Notes under the pieces: generated by a model
What the model was told of the DNA's origin: nothing
Databases searched by the model: none
What the model saw: the letters and a program-made list of their open reading frames with translations, nothing else
Shown: piece after piece, positions 8,915 to 16,938 of the stretch
How the letters are laid out: each line of letters starts with the position of its first letter
How positions within the stretch are numbered: position 1 is the first letter of the stretch
Assembly (NCBI GenBank): GCA_963736055.1
Contig: CAVTNM010000009.1
Coordinates: 1 to 64,000 of the forward strand
Source of the DNA: AC-32 sp963736055
GTDB taxonomy: Bacteria > Actinomycetota > Thermoleophilia > Gaiellales > Gaiellaceae
Length of the DNA stretch: 64,000 nt
Direction of reading: 5' to 3'
Position numbers and translations under genes: made by a program

Positions 8915-9940
8915 GTGGCTATTCGGGTTGGGATCAACGGCTTCGGGCGGATCGGGCGCAACTTCTTCCGGGCGCACCTGCAGCGAGGCGGAGACTTCGA
9001 GGTGGTCGCCGCCAACGATCTCGGTGACGCCGCCACGATGGCGCACCTGCTCAAGTACGACTCCGTGCTCGGGCCGCTGGGCAAGGACGTCAGCCCGGGC
9101 GACGGGTCGATCACGATCGACGGCCGCGAGATCAAGTTCCTGGCCGAGCGCGATCCGGCGAGCCTGCCCTGGGGCGACCTCGGAGTGGACGTCGTCATCG
9201 AGTCGACGGGCCTGTTCACCAAGCGCGAGGGCGCCGAGAAGCACCTGGAGGCAGGCGCCAGGAAGGTGGTCATCTCCGCCCCGGCCACCGACCCCGACGT
9301 GACGATCGTGCTCGGGGTCAACGAGGACGTCTACGAGCCCGAGTCGCATCACCTGATCTCGAACGCGTCCTGCACCACGAACTGCGTGGCCCCGCTCGCG
9401 AAGATCCTCCACGACGAGTTCACGATCGAGCAGGGCTTCATGACCACGATCCACGCGTACACGAACGACCAGCAGATCCTCGACCTGCCGCACGAGGACC
9501 TGCGGCGGGCCCGGGCGGCGGCGATCAACCTGATTCCGACCTCGACAGGCGCCGCCAAGGCGATCGGCCTGGTCATGCCCGACCTCAAGGGGAAGGTGGA
9601 CGGCATTTCGATTCGGGCTCCCGTCCCGACCGGGTCGATCACCGACCTCGTCTGCCGCTTGAGCCGCGAGACCAGCGTCGAGGAGGTCAACGAGGCCTAC
9701 AGCTCGCAGGCGGACAAGGGCCGGCTCGAGGGGATCATGAGCTACTCGGACGAGCCGCTCGTCTCGACGGACATCCAGCACTCGTCCTACTCATGCATCG
9801 TCGACAGCAAGCTGACGATGGCGAACGGCACGATGGTCAAGGTGTTTGGCTGGTACGACAACGAGTGGGGCTACTCGTGCCGCCTCGTGGACCTCGTCGC
9901 GAAGGTCGGGGCGACGTTGCCCGCGGCTGTCTCCGCCTGA
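8915..9940 (+). CDS. gapA: Glyceraldehyde-3-phosphate dehydrogenase, type I
   Basis: Converts glyceraldehyde-3-phosphate to 1,3-bisphosphoglycerate with NAD and phosphate. The 341-residue protein has the Rossmann opening VGINGFGRIGRN, the catalytic Cys in SNASCTTNC, the catalytic His in TTIHAYTNDQ and the C-terminal WYDNEWGYSCRLVDL. Two GTG codons are in frame (8912, 8915); GGGGAGG at 8904-8910 suits 8915 better. pgk begins two bases after its stop, so the two form an operon. It belongs to the conserved whiA-gap-pgk-tpi group. Confidence 0.97.
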   Translation: MAIRVGINGFGRIGRNFFRAHLQRGGDFEVVAANDLGDAATMAHLLKYDSVLGPLGKDVSPGDGSITIDGREIKFLAERDPASLPWGDLGVDVVIESTGLFTKREGAEKHLEAGARKVVISAPATDPDVTIVLGVNEDVYEPESHHLISNASCTTNCVAPLAKILHDEFTIEQGFMTTIHAYTNDQQILDLPHEDLRRARAAAINLIPTSTGAAKAIGLVMPDLKGKVDGISIRAPVPTGSITDLVCRLSRETSVEEVNEAYSSQADKGRLEGIMSYSDEPLVSTDIQHSSYSCIVDSKLTMANGTMVKVFGWYDNEWGYSCRLVDLVAKVGATLPAAVSA

Positions 9941-9942
9941 GC

Positions 9943-10986
9943 TTGCACCTGCCGCGCTCCATCCGTCAGGCCGACGTGGCGGGCAAACACGTGCTCGTGC
10001 GCACCGACCTCAACGTCCCCCTCGAGAGCGGCCGCGTCGCCGACGACACCCGCATCCGGAAGGCGCTTCCGACCCTTGAGTACCTGCTGGAGCGGGATGC
10101 CGCCGAGGTGGCTGTCTGCTCCCACCTCGGCCGCCCGAAGGGGCCCGACCCCGCGCTCTCGATGACGCCCGTGGCCAGGAGGCTCCGCGAGCTGCTGCCG
10201 GACGAGCGGATCGACGTGCTCGAGAACACACGCTTCGATCCGGGGGAGACGGCGAACGACCCGGAGCTCGCCCGCCGGCTTGCGGACGGACACGACCTGT
10301 TCGTCGAGGACGCCTTCGGCTCGGTGCACCGCGCCCACGCGTCCACGGTCGGGGTCGCGAAGCTGCTGCCGGCGTACGCCGGCCTGCTGCTCGAGCGTGA
10401 GCTCGAGGAGCTCGGCAAGCTGCTCGGCGAGGTCGAGCATCCGTTCGTGCTCATCTCGGGCGGCGCCAAGGTCGAGGACAAGCTTGGCGTGCTGAAGAAT
10501 CTCGGCGGCCGCGCGGACACTGTGCTCGTCGGCGGCAAGATGGCCGAACAGCTCCGAGAGGAGAACCCGCTCGGCTTCCGTGTCGAGCTGCCCGCGGACG
10601 TGGTCGCGGCGTCGGCGTTCGCGGAGGACGCTGAGACCGGGGTCGTGCCCTTCGACGCGCTGCCGGAGGGCTGGCTCGGGCTGGACATCGGCCCCGCGAC
10701 GAGGGAGGCATTCGCCGGCGAGATCGCAGGCGCTCGCACCATCTTCTGGAACGGGCCTATGGGCGTCTTCGAGTGGGAGCCCTTCGCGGAGGGGACGAAG
10801 GCGGTCGCGGAGGCGGTCGCCCGGGCCGACGCGTTCTCGGTCGTCGGCGGCGCCGACTCGATTCGCGCGCTGAACGAGCTCGGGCTGACCGGCGAGGTCT
10901 CGTGGGCCTCGACCGGGGGCGGCGCCGCGCTCGAGCTGCTCGAGGGCAAGGATCTGCCCGGCGTGGCGGTCATTCCCGGCACCTGA
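9943..10986 (+). CDS. pgk: Phosphoglycerate kinase, compact form
   Basis: Transfers phosphate from 1,3-bisphosphoglycerate to ADP. Family motifs are present: VLVRTDLNVP, CSHLGRPKG, the ENTRFDPGE substrate site, FVEDAFGSVHRAHAST, GGAKVEDK, IFWNGPMGVFE and the nucleotide-binding STGGGAALE. The only fitting start is TTG 9943, giving 347 residues, against about 390-400 for most bacterial enzymes. The missing length lies in two places: between RRLRELL and the ENTRF motif, and after VLVGGKMAEQL where a helical stretch of about 30 residues is absent. All catalytic motifs remain, so it is probably active. It directly follows gapA. Confidence 0.96.
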   Translation: MHLPRSIRQADVAGKHVLVRTDLNVPLESGRVADDTRIRKALPTLEYLLERDAAEVAVCSHLGRPKGPDPALSMTPVARRLRELLPDERIDVLENTRFDPGETANDPELARRLADGHDLFVEDAFGSVHRAHASTVGVAKLLPAYAGLLLERELEELGKLLGEVEHPFVLISGGAKVEDKLGVLKNLGGRADTVLVGGKMAEQLREENPLGFRVELPADVVAASAFAEDAETGVVPFDALPEGWLGLDIGPATREAFAGEIAGARTIFWNGPMGVFEWEPFAEGTKAVAEAVARADAFSVVGGADSIRALNELGLTGEVSWASTGGGAALELLEGKDLPGVAVIPGT

Positions 10987-11153
10987 TTGCACCTTCTTGC
11001 ACCCCGCTTGACGGCAGGCCGGCAGCGCAGGAACACTCGCCGTCGTCAGGGAGGAGGAGCCACGGGGAGAGAGCTTCTATGCGCGTGTCTCCAGGGGGGT
11101 TGCTCGGCCTGCGCACGGACCCTCGCGCCTCCACGGGAATGGAAGGAGGAACC

Positions 11154-12860
11154 ATGACACGACCCTCATCGGGTCGACACCGGTTGCCGTCCGGCGCGCT
11201 TGCCCGGGCAGCCGTCCTGTTCGTGATGCTGGCAGCGGTGCTCGTCTTCGGGCCGGGGACCGCCCGGTCGGGCATTCCGGCGGCTTTCACGCCCGCCGCC
11301 GCCCTCGGCAGCTACCACGAGCCGCTCTGTGAGAGCCACTCGTCCCTCTGCAGGGACTCGTTCGACAGTCCGGGCTCGGAATACGTCGGGCACGACGAGC
11401 CCTCACTCGCGTTCCAGTCGTCGAAGCCGGGCTCGGGGAACGACGTCACCTTCGAGCTGCGGCTGCCGAAGGAGCCGCCGCTGCAGCCGCAGAACGACGG
11501 CTCGGGCGGGACCTGGAACTTCGAGCTCCGACCGACGTTCTGGTTCGGTCTCACGCTCTGCGACAGCGAGTCCGCTCCGGAGTTCACGAAGAAGTGCACC
11601 CCCGACTCCGACGCGAACAACCTGGTCGGGACGAACCCGAACAAGCGCAACTACATCGGCAAGCACCCCGGCAACGCGTTCATGGAGCTCCAGTTCTACG
11701 GGCCGGGGTACGTCCCGCAGTTCGAGGGCTTCGGCTGCGCCGCGCGCCAGTACTGCGCAGCGATGACGATCGACAGCCTCACCGAGGACCAGAACACCGG
11801 CACGTTCAACACCGACGCCTGCGACAACTACATCCTCGGCGGGCAAGAGCCGGTCAACTGGGCCTACATCACGAAGAGCGGCGTTTCCCAGGCACCGGCC
11901 GACCCGCTCTTCACCGGTACGTTCGACGCTCCGAACTTCTCCGCGGTCAATCCGGATTACGCCAAGGACCTCCTGATGAGCCCGGGCGACCGGATCAGGA
12001 TCCACATGCACGACACGCCGGCCGGATTCAAGATCGACCTGCTCGACCGCACCACGGGTCGGCGTGGCTCGATGACGGCCTCGACCGCGAACGGGTTCGC
12101 CCACGTCCTCTACACGCCGGACGCGAGCACGTGCCAGTCGGAGCCGTACGCGTTCCATCCCGAGTACAGCACCGCCGACCCCCGTGGGAACACGTGGTCG
12201 GCGCACTCGGTCAACCTGTCCTACTCGGACGAGATCGGGCACTTCGAGCACTGCCTCCAGCTCGACGCGGACTTCAACTGCGCCGTAGAGGGCTCGGACG
12301 ACCCGGGCGGCCTCGACGAGGACGACGACCACAACTTCTGCGTCCCGGGAACCGATTCGTTACTCATTCAGATCAACGGCTGTTTCGCGGACGACGAGGA
12401 CTTCGACGGGCCCTCGTACAAGAACGAATGGCCGGGCACGTTCCGGAATCCGGTCCTCGACCGGCTGTTCCATCCGCAAGCGGTGATGTTCACCAGCCCG
12501 ACGACCAACGGCCACCAGTACCCGAGGCTCCAGTTCGAGACAGACCTGCCCAGGATCGAGGCGGCGGACTCGCAGGACAACCCGCCGTTCTGCGACCGGA
12601 TCACCGGCGCGAACTGCGTCAACCCACCGCAAGGTGCGGAGTTCTATCCCTTCTACTCGACGAGGATCGACAACTTCACCTGCACGTGGCAGGAGGGTGG
12701 GGACTTCATTCCGGGCACGATCAACGACTTCGGCGGCAGCTCGACCACCGAGTACGGCCCGCTGCTTCAGACCGTGTACCCGGGGCCGGGCTTCATGCCG
12801 TTCTACCGGTACAACAACTTCAACAGCGGCACGCTGAAGAACGTCTGCCCGGCCAGCTAG
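11154..12860 (+). CDS. Secreted protein of unknown function
   Basis: 568 residues with a clear signal peptide (a charged start, then LARAAVLFVMLAAVLVFGPGTARS). ATG 11154 has GGAAGGAGGAACC before it. The mature part is rich in Asp, Asn, Gly and Pro with many paired cysteines (PLCESHSSLCRDSF, FGCAARQYCAAM, NCVNPPQGAEFYPFYST), which suggests a folded extracellular disulfide protein. I recognise no catalytic motif. It lies between pgk and tpiA on the same strand and is followed by a strong hairpin, so it looks like a separate transcript placed inside the glycolytic group. The 167 bases before it hold no gene. Confidence 0.8.
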   Translation: MTRPSSGRHRLPSGALARAAVLFVMLAAVLVFGPGTARSGIPAAFTPAAALGSYHEPLCESHSSLCRDSFDSPGSEYVGHDEPSLAFQSSKPGSGNDVTFELRLPKEPPLQPQNDGSGGTWNFELRPTFWFGLTLCDSESAPEFTKKCTPDSDANNLVGTNPNKRNYIGKHPGNAFMELQFYGPGYVPQFEGFGCAARQYCAAMTIDSLTEDQNTGTFNTDACDNYILGGQEPVNWAYITKSGVSQAPADPLFTGTFDAPNFSAVNPDYAKDLLMSPGDRIRIHMHDTPAGFKIDLLDRTTGRRGSMTASTANGFAHVLYTPDASTCQSEPYAFHPEYSTADPRGNTWSAHSVNLSYSDEIGHFEHCLQLDADFNCAVEGSDDPGGLDEDDDHNFCVPGTDSLLIQINGCFADDEDFDGPSYKNEWPGTFRNPVLDRLFHPQAVMFTSPTTNGHQYPRLQFETDLPRIEAADSQDNPPFCDRITGANCVNPPQGAEFYPFYSTRIDNFTCTWQEGGDFIPGTINDFGGSSTTEYGPLLQTVYPGPGFMPFYRYNNFNSGTLKNVCPAS

Positions 12861-12878
12861 CCAGCCACACGCGACCAG

Positions 12879-12906
12879 CGGAGGAGCGGCTTCGGCCGCT
12901 CCTCCG
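12879..12906 (+). terminator. Perfect 12-bp hairpin with TTCG loop
   Basis: The arms CGGAGGAGCGGC and GCCGCTCCTCCG are exact reverse complements around a TTCG tetraloop. It lies 18 bases after the stop of the secreted-protein gene and ends 17 bases before the tpiA start. There is no U tract, which is common in GC-rich genomes. It probably ends the upstream transcript, but it could also act as an attenuator for tpiA. Confidence 0.75.
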
Positions 12907-12923
12907 GCCTTAACATCCCCGGC

Positions 12924-13607
12924 GTGGCGCTCCTGGCGGCGAACTGGAAGATGTACAAGGGCCCGGCCGCGACGCGGGAGTTCTGCGCCGCGTTCCGGCC
13001 GCCGCCCGGCCCGGAGGTCGTGATCTGCCCGCCCTTCGGCTCGCTCGGCGCGGGCGTCGCGAGCGGCCTGACGATCTTCGCCCAGAACGTGCACTGGGCC
13101 GCCGAGGGCGCGTTTACCGGTGAGGTGTCGAGCACGATCCTGCTCGAGCTCGGCGTGGCCGGGGCAATCGTCGGGCACTCCGAGCGCCGCCAGTACTTCG
13201 GCGAGACCGACGAGACCGTGCGAATGCGGGCCGAGCACGCTCTCGGCGCCGGCCTGCGCGTTATCGCGTGCGTCGGCGAGTTGGAGCAGGAGCGGGAGGC
13301 GGGCCGGACCGAGGAAGTGCTACGGCGTCAGGTGTCGGTCTTGCCCGTTGAGATAGGGCTCGTCGTAGCGTACGAGCCGGTCTGGGCGATCGGAACGGGC
13401 AAGACGGCCACGCCGGAGCAGGCGCGTGAGGCGCACGCGTTCATCAAGGGCCTCCTCGACGTCCCGGTGCTCTACGGAGGCTCGGTCAAGCCCGAGAACG
13501 CCCGGGAGCTGCTCTCGCAACCCGGGATCGACGGCGCTCTCGTCGGCGGCGCCGCCCTAGACGTGGAATCGTTCACGGCGATTTGCCAGGCGGCCGCAGA
13601 GATCTAG
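12924..13607 (+). CDS. tpiA: Triosephosphate isomerase
   Basis: Interconverts dihydroxyacetone phosphate and glyceraldehyde-3-phosphate. The 227-residue protein has Lys9 in ANWKMYK, His85 in VGHSERRQYFGE, the catalytic Glu151 in AYEPVWAIGTGK and the phosphate-binding LYGGSVKPEN and GALVGGAAL. It is somewhat shorter than the usual 245-255 residues. GTG 12924 has no Shine-Dalgarno; TAACAT lies 7 bases upstream, so a leaderless start just after the hairpin is possible. Its last 25 bases overlap gpmI. Confidence 0.96.
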   Translation: MALLAANWKMYKGPAATREFCAAFRPPPGPEVVICPPFGSLGAGVASGLTIFAQNVHWAAEGAFTGEVSSTILLELGVAGAIVGHSERRQYFGETDETVRMRAEHALGAGLRVIACVGELEQEREAGRTEEVLRRQVSVLPVEIGLVVAYEPVWAIGTGKTATPEQAREAHAFIKGLLDVPVLYGGSVKPENARELLSQPGIDGALVGGAALDVESFTAICQAAAEI

Positions 13608-15034
13608 TCGTCCTTGTCGTCCTCGACGGCTGGGGCTGCGCACCGCCGGGGCCGGGCAACGCGGTCGACCTCGCCGACACGCCGGTCTTCGACCGGCTCT
13701 GGGCCGAGTACCCGCACACGACGCTGAGGGCCTCGGGCGAGGCGGTCGGCCTGCCTCCGGGCCAGATGGGCAACTCCGAGGTCGGGCACCTCACCATCGG
13801 CTCCGGCCGCATCCTCGACCAGGACCTGCAGCGGATCAACCGCGCGATCGAGGACGGCTCCTTCTTCGAGAACCCGGCGCTCAGGGCGGCGTTCGACCGC
13901 GGGGGAGACGTGCACCTGCTTGGGCTCGTCTCCTCCGGGGGCGTCCACTCGCACCTCGACCACCTGAAGGCGCTGCTGCGCTTCGCTCCGGAGCGCACCT
14001 GGGTCCACGCCTTCACCGACGGGCGCGACGTATCGCCGACCTCGGCTGCGCGCGACCTCGCCGAGCTGCCTGCCGAGCGGATCGCGACCGTCGTCGGGCG
14101 CTACTACGCGATGGACCGCGACCAGCGCTGGGAGCGGACCCAGCGAGCCTACGATGCGATCGTCGAGGGCCAGGGGGAGCAGGCGGAGGACCCGGTCGCC
14201 GCGGTCGAGGCGAGCTACGAACGCGGCGTCACGGACGAGTTCGTCGAGCCGATCGTGCTGGAAGGCCGGCCTCGTCTTCCGAGGGCGGACGCCGCGGCGA
14301 TCTTCTTCAACTTCCGACCCGACCGCGGGCGCCAGCTGACGAAGACCCTGCTCGACAACGGCTTCGACGTGACGACTATGACGCGCTACAGCGACGAGCT
14401 CGACTGCCCGGTCGCCTTCGCGGAGCAACGCGTGGACGAGACCATGGCCGAGGTGCTCGCGGCCAACGGCCTGCGCCAGCTCCACGCAGCCGAGACCGAG
14501 AAGTACGCCCATGTCACGTACTTCTTCAACGGTGGCCGGGAAGAGGAGTGGCCCGGCGAGACGCGTCTGCTCGTGCCGAGCCCTCGTGAGGTCGGCACGT
14601 ACGACGAGAAGCCGGAGATGTCGGCCCGGGAGGTCACCGACCGCTTCTGCGAGGCGCTCGAGCAGGACGGTTTCAGCTTCGCAATCGTGAACTTCGCCAA
14701 TCCGGACATGGTCGGGCACACCGGGGTGATCCCGGCCGTGGTGGAGGCGGTGGAGACCACCGATGCCTGCCTGGGGAAGGTGGTGGAAACCGTCCAGCGC
14801 CTCGGCGGCGTAACCCTGGTGACAGCGGATCACGGCAATGCCGAGACGATGCTGGAGGCAGACGGCACGAGCCCCCACACCGCACACACTTCGAACCCGG
14901 TCCCGCTCATCGTGACCGACCCCGTTGCTCGCCTCCGAGACGACGGCGAGCTGAAGGATCTGATCCCAACGGCGATTGCTTACCTGGGGCTCACGAAACC
15001 CTTACAGATGAGCGGGCAAAATGTCTGCATATGA
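13583..15034 (+). CDS. gpmI: 2,3-bisphosphoglycerate-independent phosphoglycerate mutase
   Basis: Interconverts 3- and 2-phosphoglycerate using two metal ions and a phosphoserine. The 483-residue protein has LVVLDGWG with a metal Asp, the active-site Ser in MGNSEVGHLTIGSGR, LVSSGGVHSHLDH, FTDGRDVSP, the FRPDRGRQL block, NPDMVGHTG and TADHGNAE with the second metal set. The first start is TTG 13583 inside tpiA; the frame requires an early start because the DGWG strand begins soon after. Translation is probably coupled to tpiA. Confidence 0.95.
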   Translation: MPGGRRDLVVLVVLDGWGCAPPGPGNAVDLADTPVFDRLWAEYPHTTLRASGEAVGLPPGQMGNSEVGHLTIGSGRILDQDLQRINRAIEDGSFFENPALRAAFDRGGDVHLLGLVSSGGVHSHLDHLKALLRFAPERTWVHAFTDGRDVSPTSAARDLAELPAERIATVVGRYYAMDRDQRWERTQRAYDAIVEGQGEQAEDPVAAVEASYERGVTDEFVEPIVLEGRPRLPRADAAAIFFNFRPDRGRQLTKTLLDNGFDVTTMTRYSDELDCPVAFAEQRVDETMAEVLAANGLRQLHAAETEKYAHVTYFFNGGREEEWPGETRLLVPSPREVGTYDEKPEMSAREVTDRFCEALEQDGFSFAIVNFANPDMVGHTGVIPAVVEAVETTDACLGKVVETVQRLGGVTLVTADHGNAETMLEADGTSPHTAHTSNPVPLIVTDPVARLRDDGELKDLIPTAIAYLGLTKPLQMSGQNVCI

Positions 15035-15677
15035 CCCATTTTGGGTGCATGCAACGGCCGTTCGCCGCGTCTATACTCCGCAGGCCTTGTCGCTAGCCCA
15101 GCCCGATCCAGGCGTCCTTCGAAAGGCGCAGCGCGGAGACGAGAGAGCCTTCTCCCTCATTCTTCGCGCCTACGAGACGCCCGTCTTCAACTACGTGCTC
15201 CGGCTCGTGGGCGGCAACCGCTCCCTCGCCGAGGATCTGACGCAGGAGGTCTTCCTGCGCGTGTACCAGGGGCTCCCGAAGTTCTCGCTCCGCTCCAAGT
15301 TCACGACGTGGCTCTTCCAGGTGACGAAGAACCGCGTGCTCGACGAGCTGCGGGCCAGCGAGCGCAGGCCGCGATCGATCGTGGCGCTCGACGACATCGC
15401 TCCGCTCGAGGTGCTGGACGCGCCGATCGAGCGGCTCGAGGAGATCGACGCGCTCTGGCGCGCGGTCGAGGACCTCAGCACCGACCTGAAGATGGCGCTC
15501 CTGCTGCGCGACGTCGTCGGGCTCTCCTACACCGAGATCGCCGACTCGCTCGAAATCACGCTCGCCACGGTGAAATGGCGGATCTACAAGGCCCGCGAGG
15601 AAGTGCAGCTCGCGCTCGGGCGCGAGGGCATCACCTTCGGCAGCCAGCCCGCCACCGCCGCTTCCAAGACTTCCTAG
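15021..15677 (+). CDS. ECF-family RNA polymerase sigma factor
   Basis: 218 residues. Sigma region 2 covers about residues 40-105 (FSLILRAYETPVFNYVLRL, LAEDLTQEVFLRVYQGL, STFTTWLF-like KFTTWLFQVTKNRVLDELR) and region 4 about 135-195 (LRDVVGLSYTEIADSLEITLATVKWRIYKAREEVQ, listed here as one HTH). ATG 15021 overlaps the end of gpmI by 14 bases; TTG 15087 is a later alternative that would drop a non-conserved head. No classical anti-sigma gene is next to it; a small membrane protein lies convergent at its 3' end. The signal it answers is unknown. Confidence 0.9.
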   Translation: MSAYDPFWVHATAVRRVYTPQALSLAQPDPGVLRKAQRGDERAFSLILRAYETPVFNYVLRLVGGNRSLAEDLTQEVFLRVYQGLPKFSLRSKFTTWLFQVTKNRVLDELRASERRPRSIVALDDIAPLEVLDAPIERLEEIDALWRAVEDLSTDLKMALLLRDVVGLSYTEIADSLEITLATVKWRIYKAREEVQLALGREGITFGSQPATAASKTS

Positions 15678-15877
15678 CGCGAATAGCGCCGTAGCCATTC
15701 GCTGAGGTTCTGCGCCTGCTGCTGCGGAGTCGCGCCGCGCCCGATCGGCTGGACCGTCGGTGTCTCCGGTTGTGGGGGCGAGGAACCACGTGTGCCGAGC
15801 GCAATTCCGAGCGCGCCTAGGGCCAGAGCGAGCACGGCCCCGACAACGAGCAGGTACCTCCGGCGCCGACCGTCCAT
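15674..15877 (-). CDS. Small single-pass membrane protein
   Basis: 67 residues: a positively charged head (MDGRRRRY), one hydrophobic helix (LLVVGAVLALALGALGIAL) and a Pro/Gln-rich outer tail ending QNLSEWLRRYSR. No known family is recognised. It is tail-to-tail with the ECF sigma gene, overlapping by 4 bases. An anti-sigma role is conceivable from position only; it lacks a zinc-binding HxxxCxxC motif and is very short for that family. Confidence 0.6.
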   Translation of the reverse strand: MDGRRRRYLLVVGAVLALALGALGIALGTRGSSPPQPETPTVQPIGRGATPQQQAQNLSEWLRRYSR

Positions 15878-15969
15878 GGGCGCGAGTTCTATCGGAGCGC
15901 AAGTTTTTCGGCCCCGGCCGCTCCTGCAGGGTGAATCCGGTCGCTCCCGACTCTCCGAAAGGACCTGAG

Positions 15970-16938
15970 ATGAAGCGCTCTGCTCTCTTCTTGATCGCGG
16001 TCGCGGCGGTCCTGTCCCTGCCGGCGACCGCGGCAGCGTTCCGTGGCGTGGCCGTCGCGAAGGACTCCGTCCGTCAATCGGTCGTCATCGCCTCGCAGGG
16101 CGGCGTCGTCCGCACAGTCCGCGCTCCCGGCCGCGCGGGGGCCGTCCGCCTCGGGCGGCGGCTCGTCGTGTCGGCGCGGCGCCTTCGCGATGGCACCTAC
16201 CGCGCGGGCTCGCTGCGCGCGGCCGGGCACGCTCGGCGCGCGCTCGTCCGCAGCGTGGTCGTCCGCAACCAGCGGAAGCTGCACCGCCTGATCCTCTCGG
16301 CGGGCGGCTCCGTCTTCGCCGTCCGCACGGGCCGTGCCTTCGCCTCGGCCGGCCGCGGCCCGGGGCCGGGCGACCGGGTCGAGGTGCGTGTGGTGATCTC
16401 GTCGAACGGTCTGCGGGCGGCCTCCCTGGAGGACGTCGGCCATGACGGCACGCTCGAGCTCGAGGGCATCTTCCTCGGCGTCACCGGCGACGGCCGTCTC
16501 CGGATCGCGGTCGTGCACCGCGGCGAGGTGTTTGTCGCTGTGCCTGTAGGGCTCAACCCGCCGCCGCTGAAGGCAGGTGACGAGATCGAGCTCCACGTTA
16601 CGGTCGATGCCGCCGGCGCGTTCACGCTCGTGCGAATCGAAAACGAGGACGACAACGACAACGAGGATCGGGGGAAGGTCGAGGTCAAGGGCAAGATCGC
16701 GGCGCTCTCGACGGACTCGATCACGGTCGACCCGCGTCACTCGTCTCCGGTTACCTGCAGGGTGCCGAAGGGTGTCGAGCTGTCGTCGTTCGAGGTCGGC
16801 GACTTCGTCGAGATGAGGTGCCTGCGGATCAACGGCGCGCTGACCCTGACGAGGCTCGAGTCCGAGGACGACGACCACCACGGCGGTGGCCACGGTGGGG
16901 GTGGCGACGATGACGGCCACGGAGGACATGGCGGCTAG
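15970..16938 (+). CDS. Secreted DUF5666-like protein with a His/Gly/Asp-rich tail
   Basis: 322 residues with a signal peptide (SALFLIAVAAVLSLPATAAA). The body has repeated small beta modules, for example GTLELEGIFLGVTGDGRLRI and GKIAALSTDSITVD followed by FEVGDFVEMRC, a pattern seen in DUF5666/OB-like secreted proteins. The last 25 residues are almost only Asp, His and Gly, a likely metal-binding tail. GAAAGGACCTGAG precedes ATG 15970. Its end overlaps the start of the next sigma gene by 29 bases, so the two are coupled, and both carry a DDHHGG stretch near the C-terminus. Confidence 0.8.
   Translation: MKRSALFLIAVAAVLSLPATAAAFRGVAVAKDSVRQSVVIASQGGVVRTVRAPGRAGAVRLGRRLVVSARRLRDGTYRAGSLRAAGHARRALVRSVVVRNQRKLHRLILSAGGSVFAVRTGRAFASAGRGPGPGDRVEVRVVISSNGLRAASLEDVGHDGTLELEGIFLGVTGDGRLRIAVVHRGEVFVAVPVGLNPPPLKAGDEIELHVTVDAAGAFTLVRIENEDDNDNEDRGKVEVKGKIAALSTDSITVDPRHSSPVTCRVPKGVELSSFEVGDFVEMRCLRINGALTLTRLESEDDDHHGGGHGGGGDDDGHGGHGG

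Noticed and set aside
15674..15877. Small membrane protein as anti-sigma factor of the adjacent ECF sigma
   Set aside because: It is convergent, not cotranscribed, and lacks the zinc anti-sigma motif; kept only as a membrane protein of unknown role.
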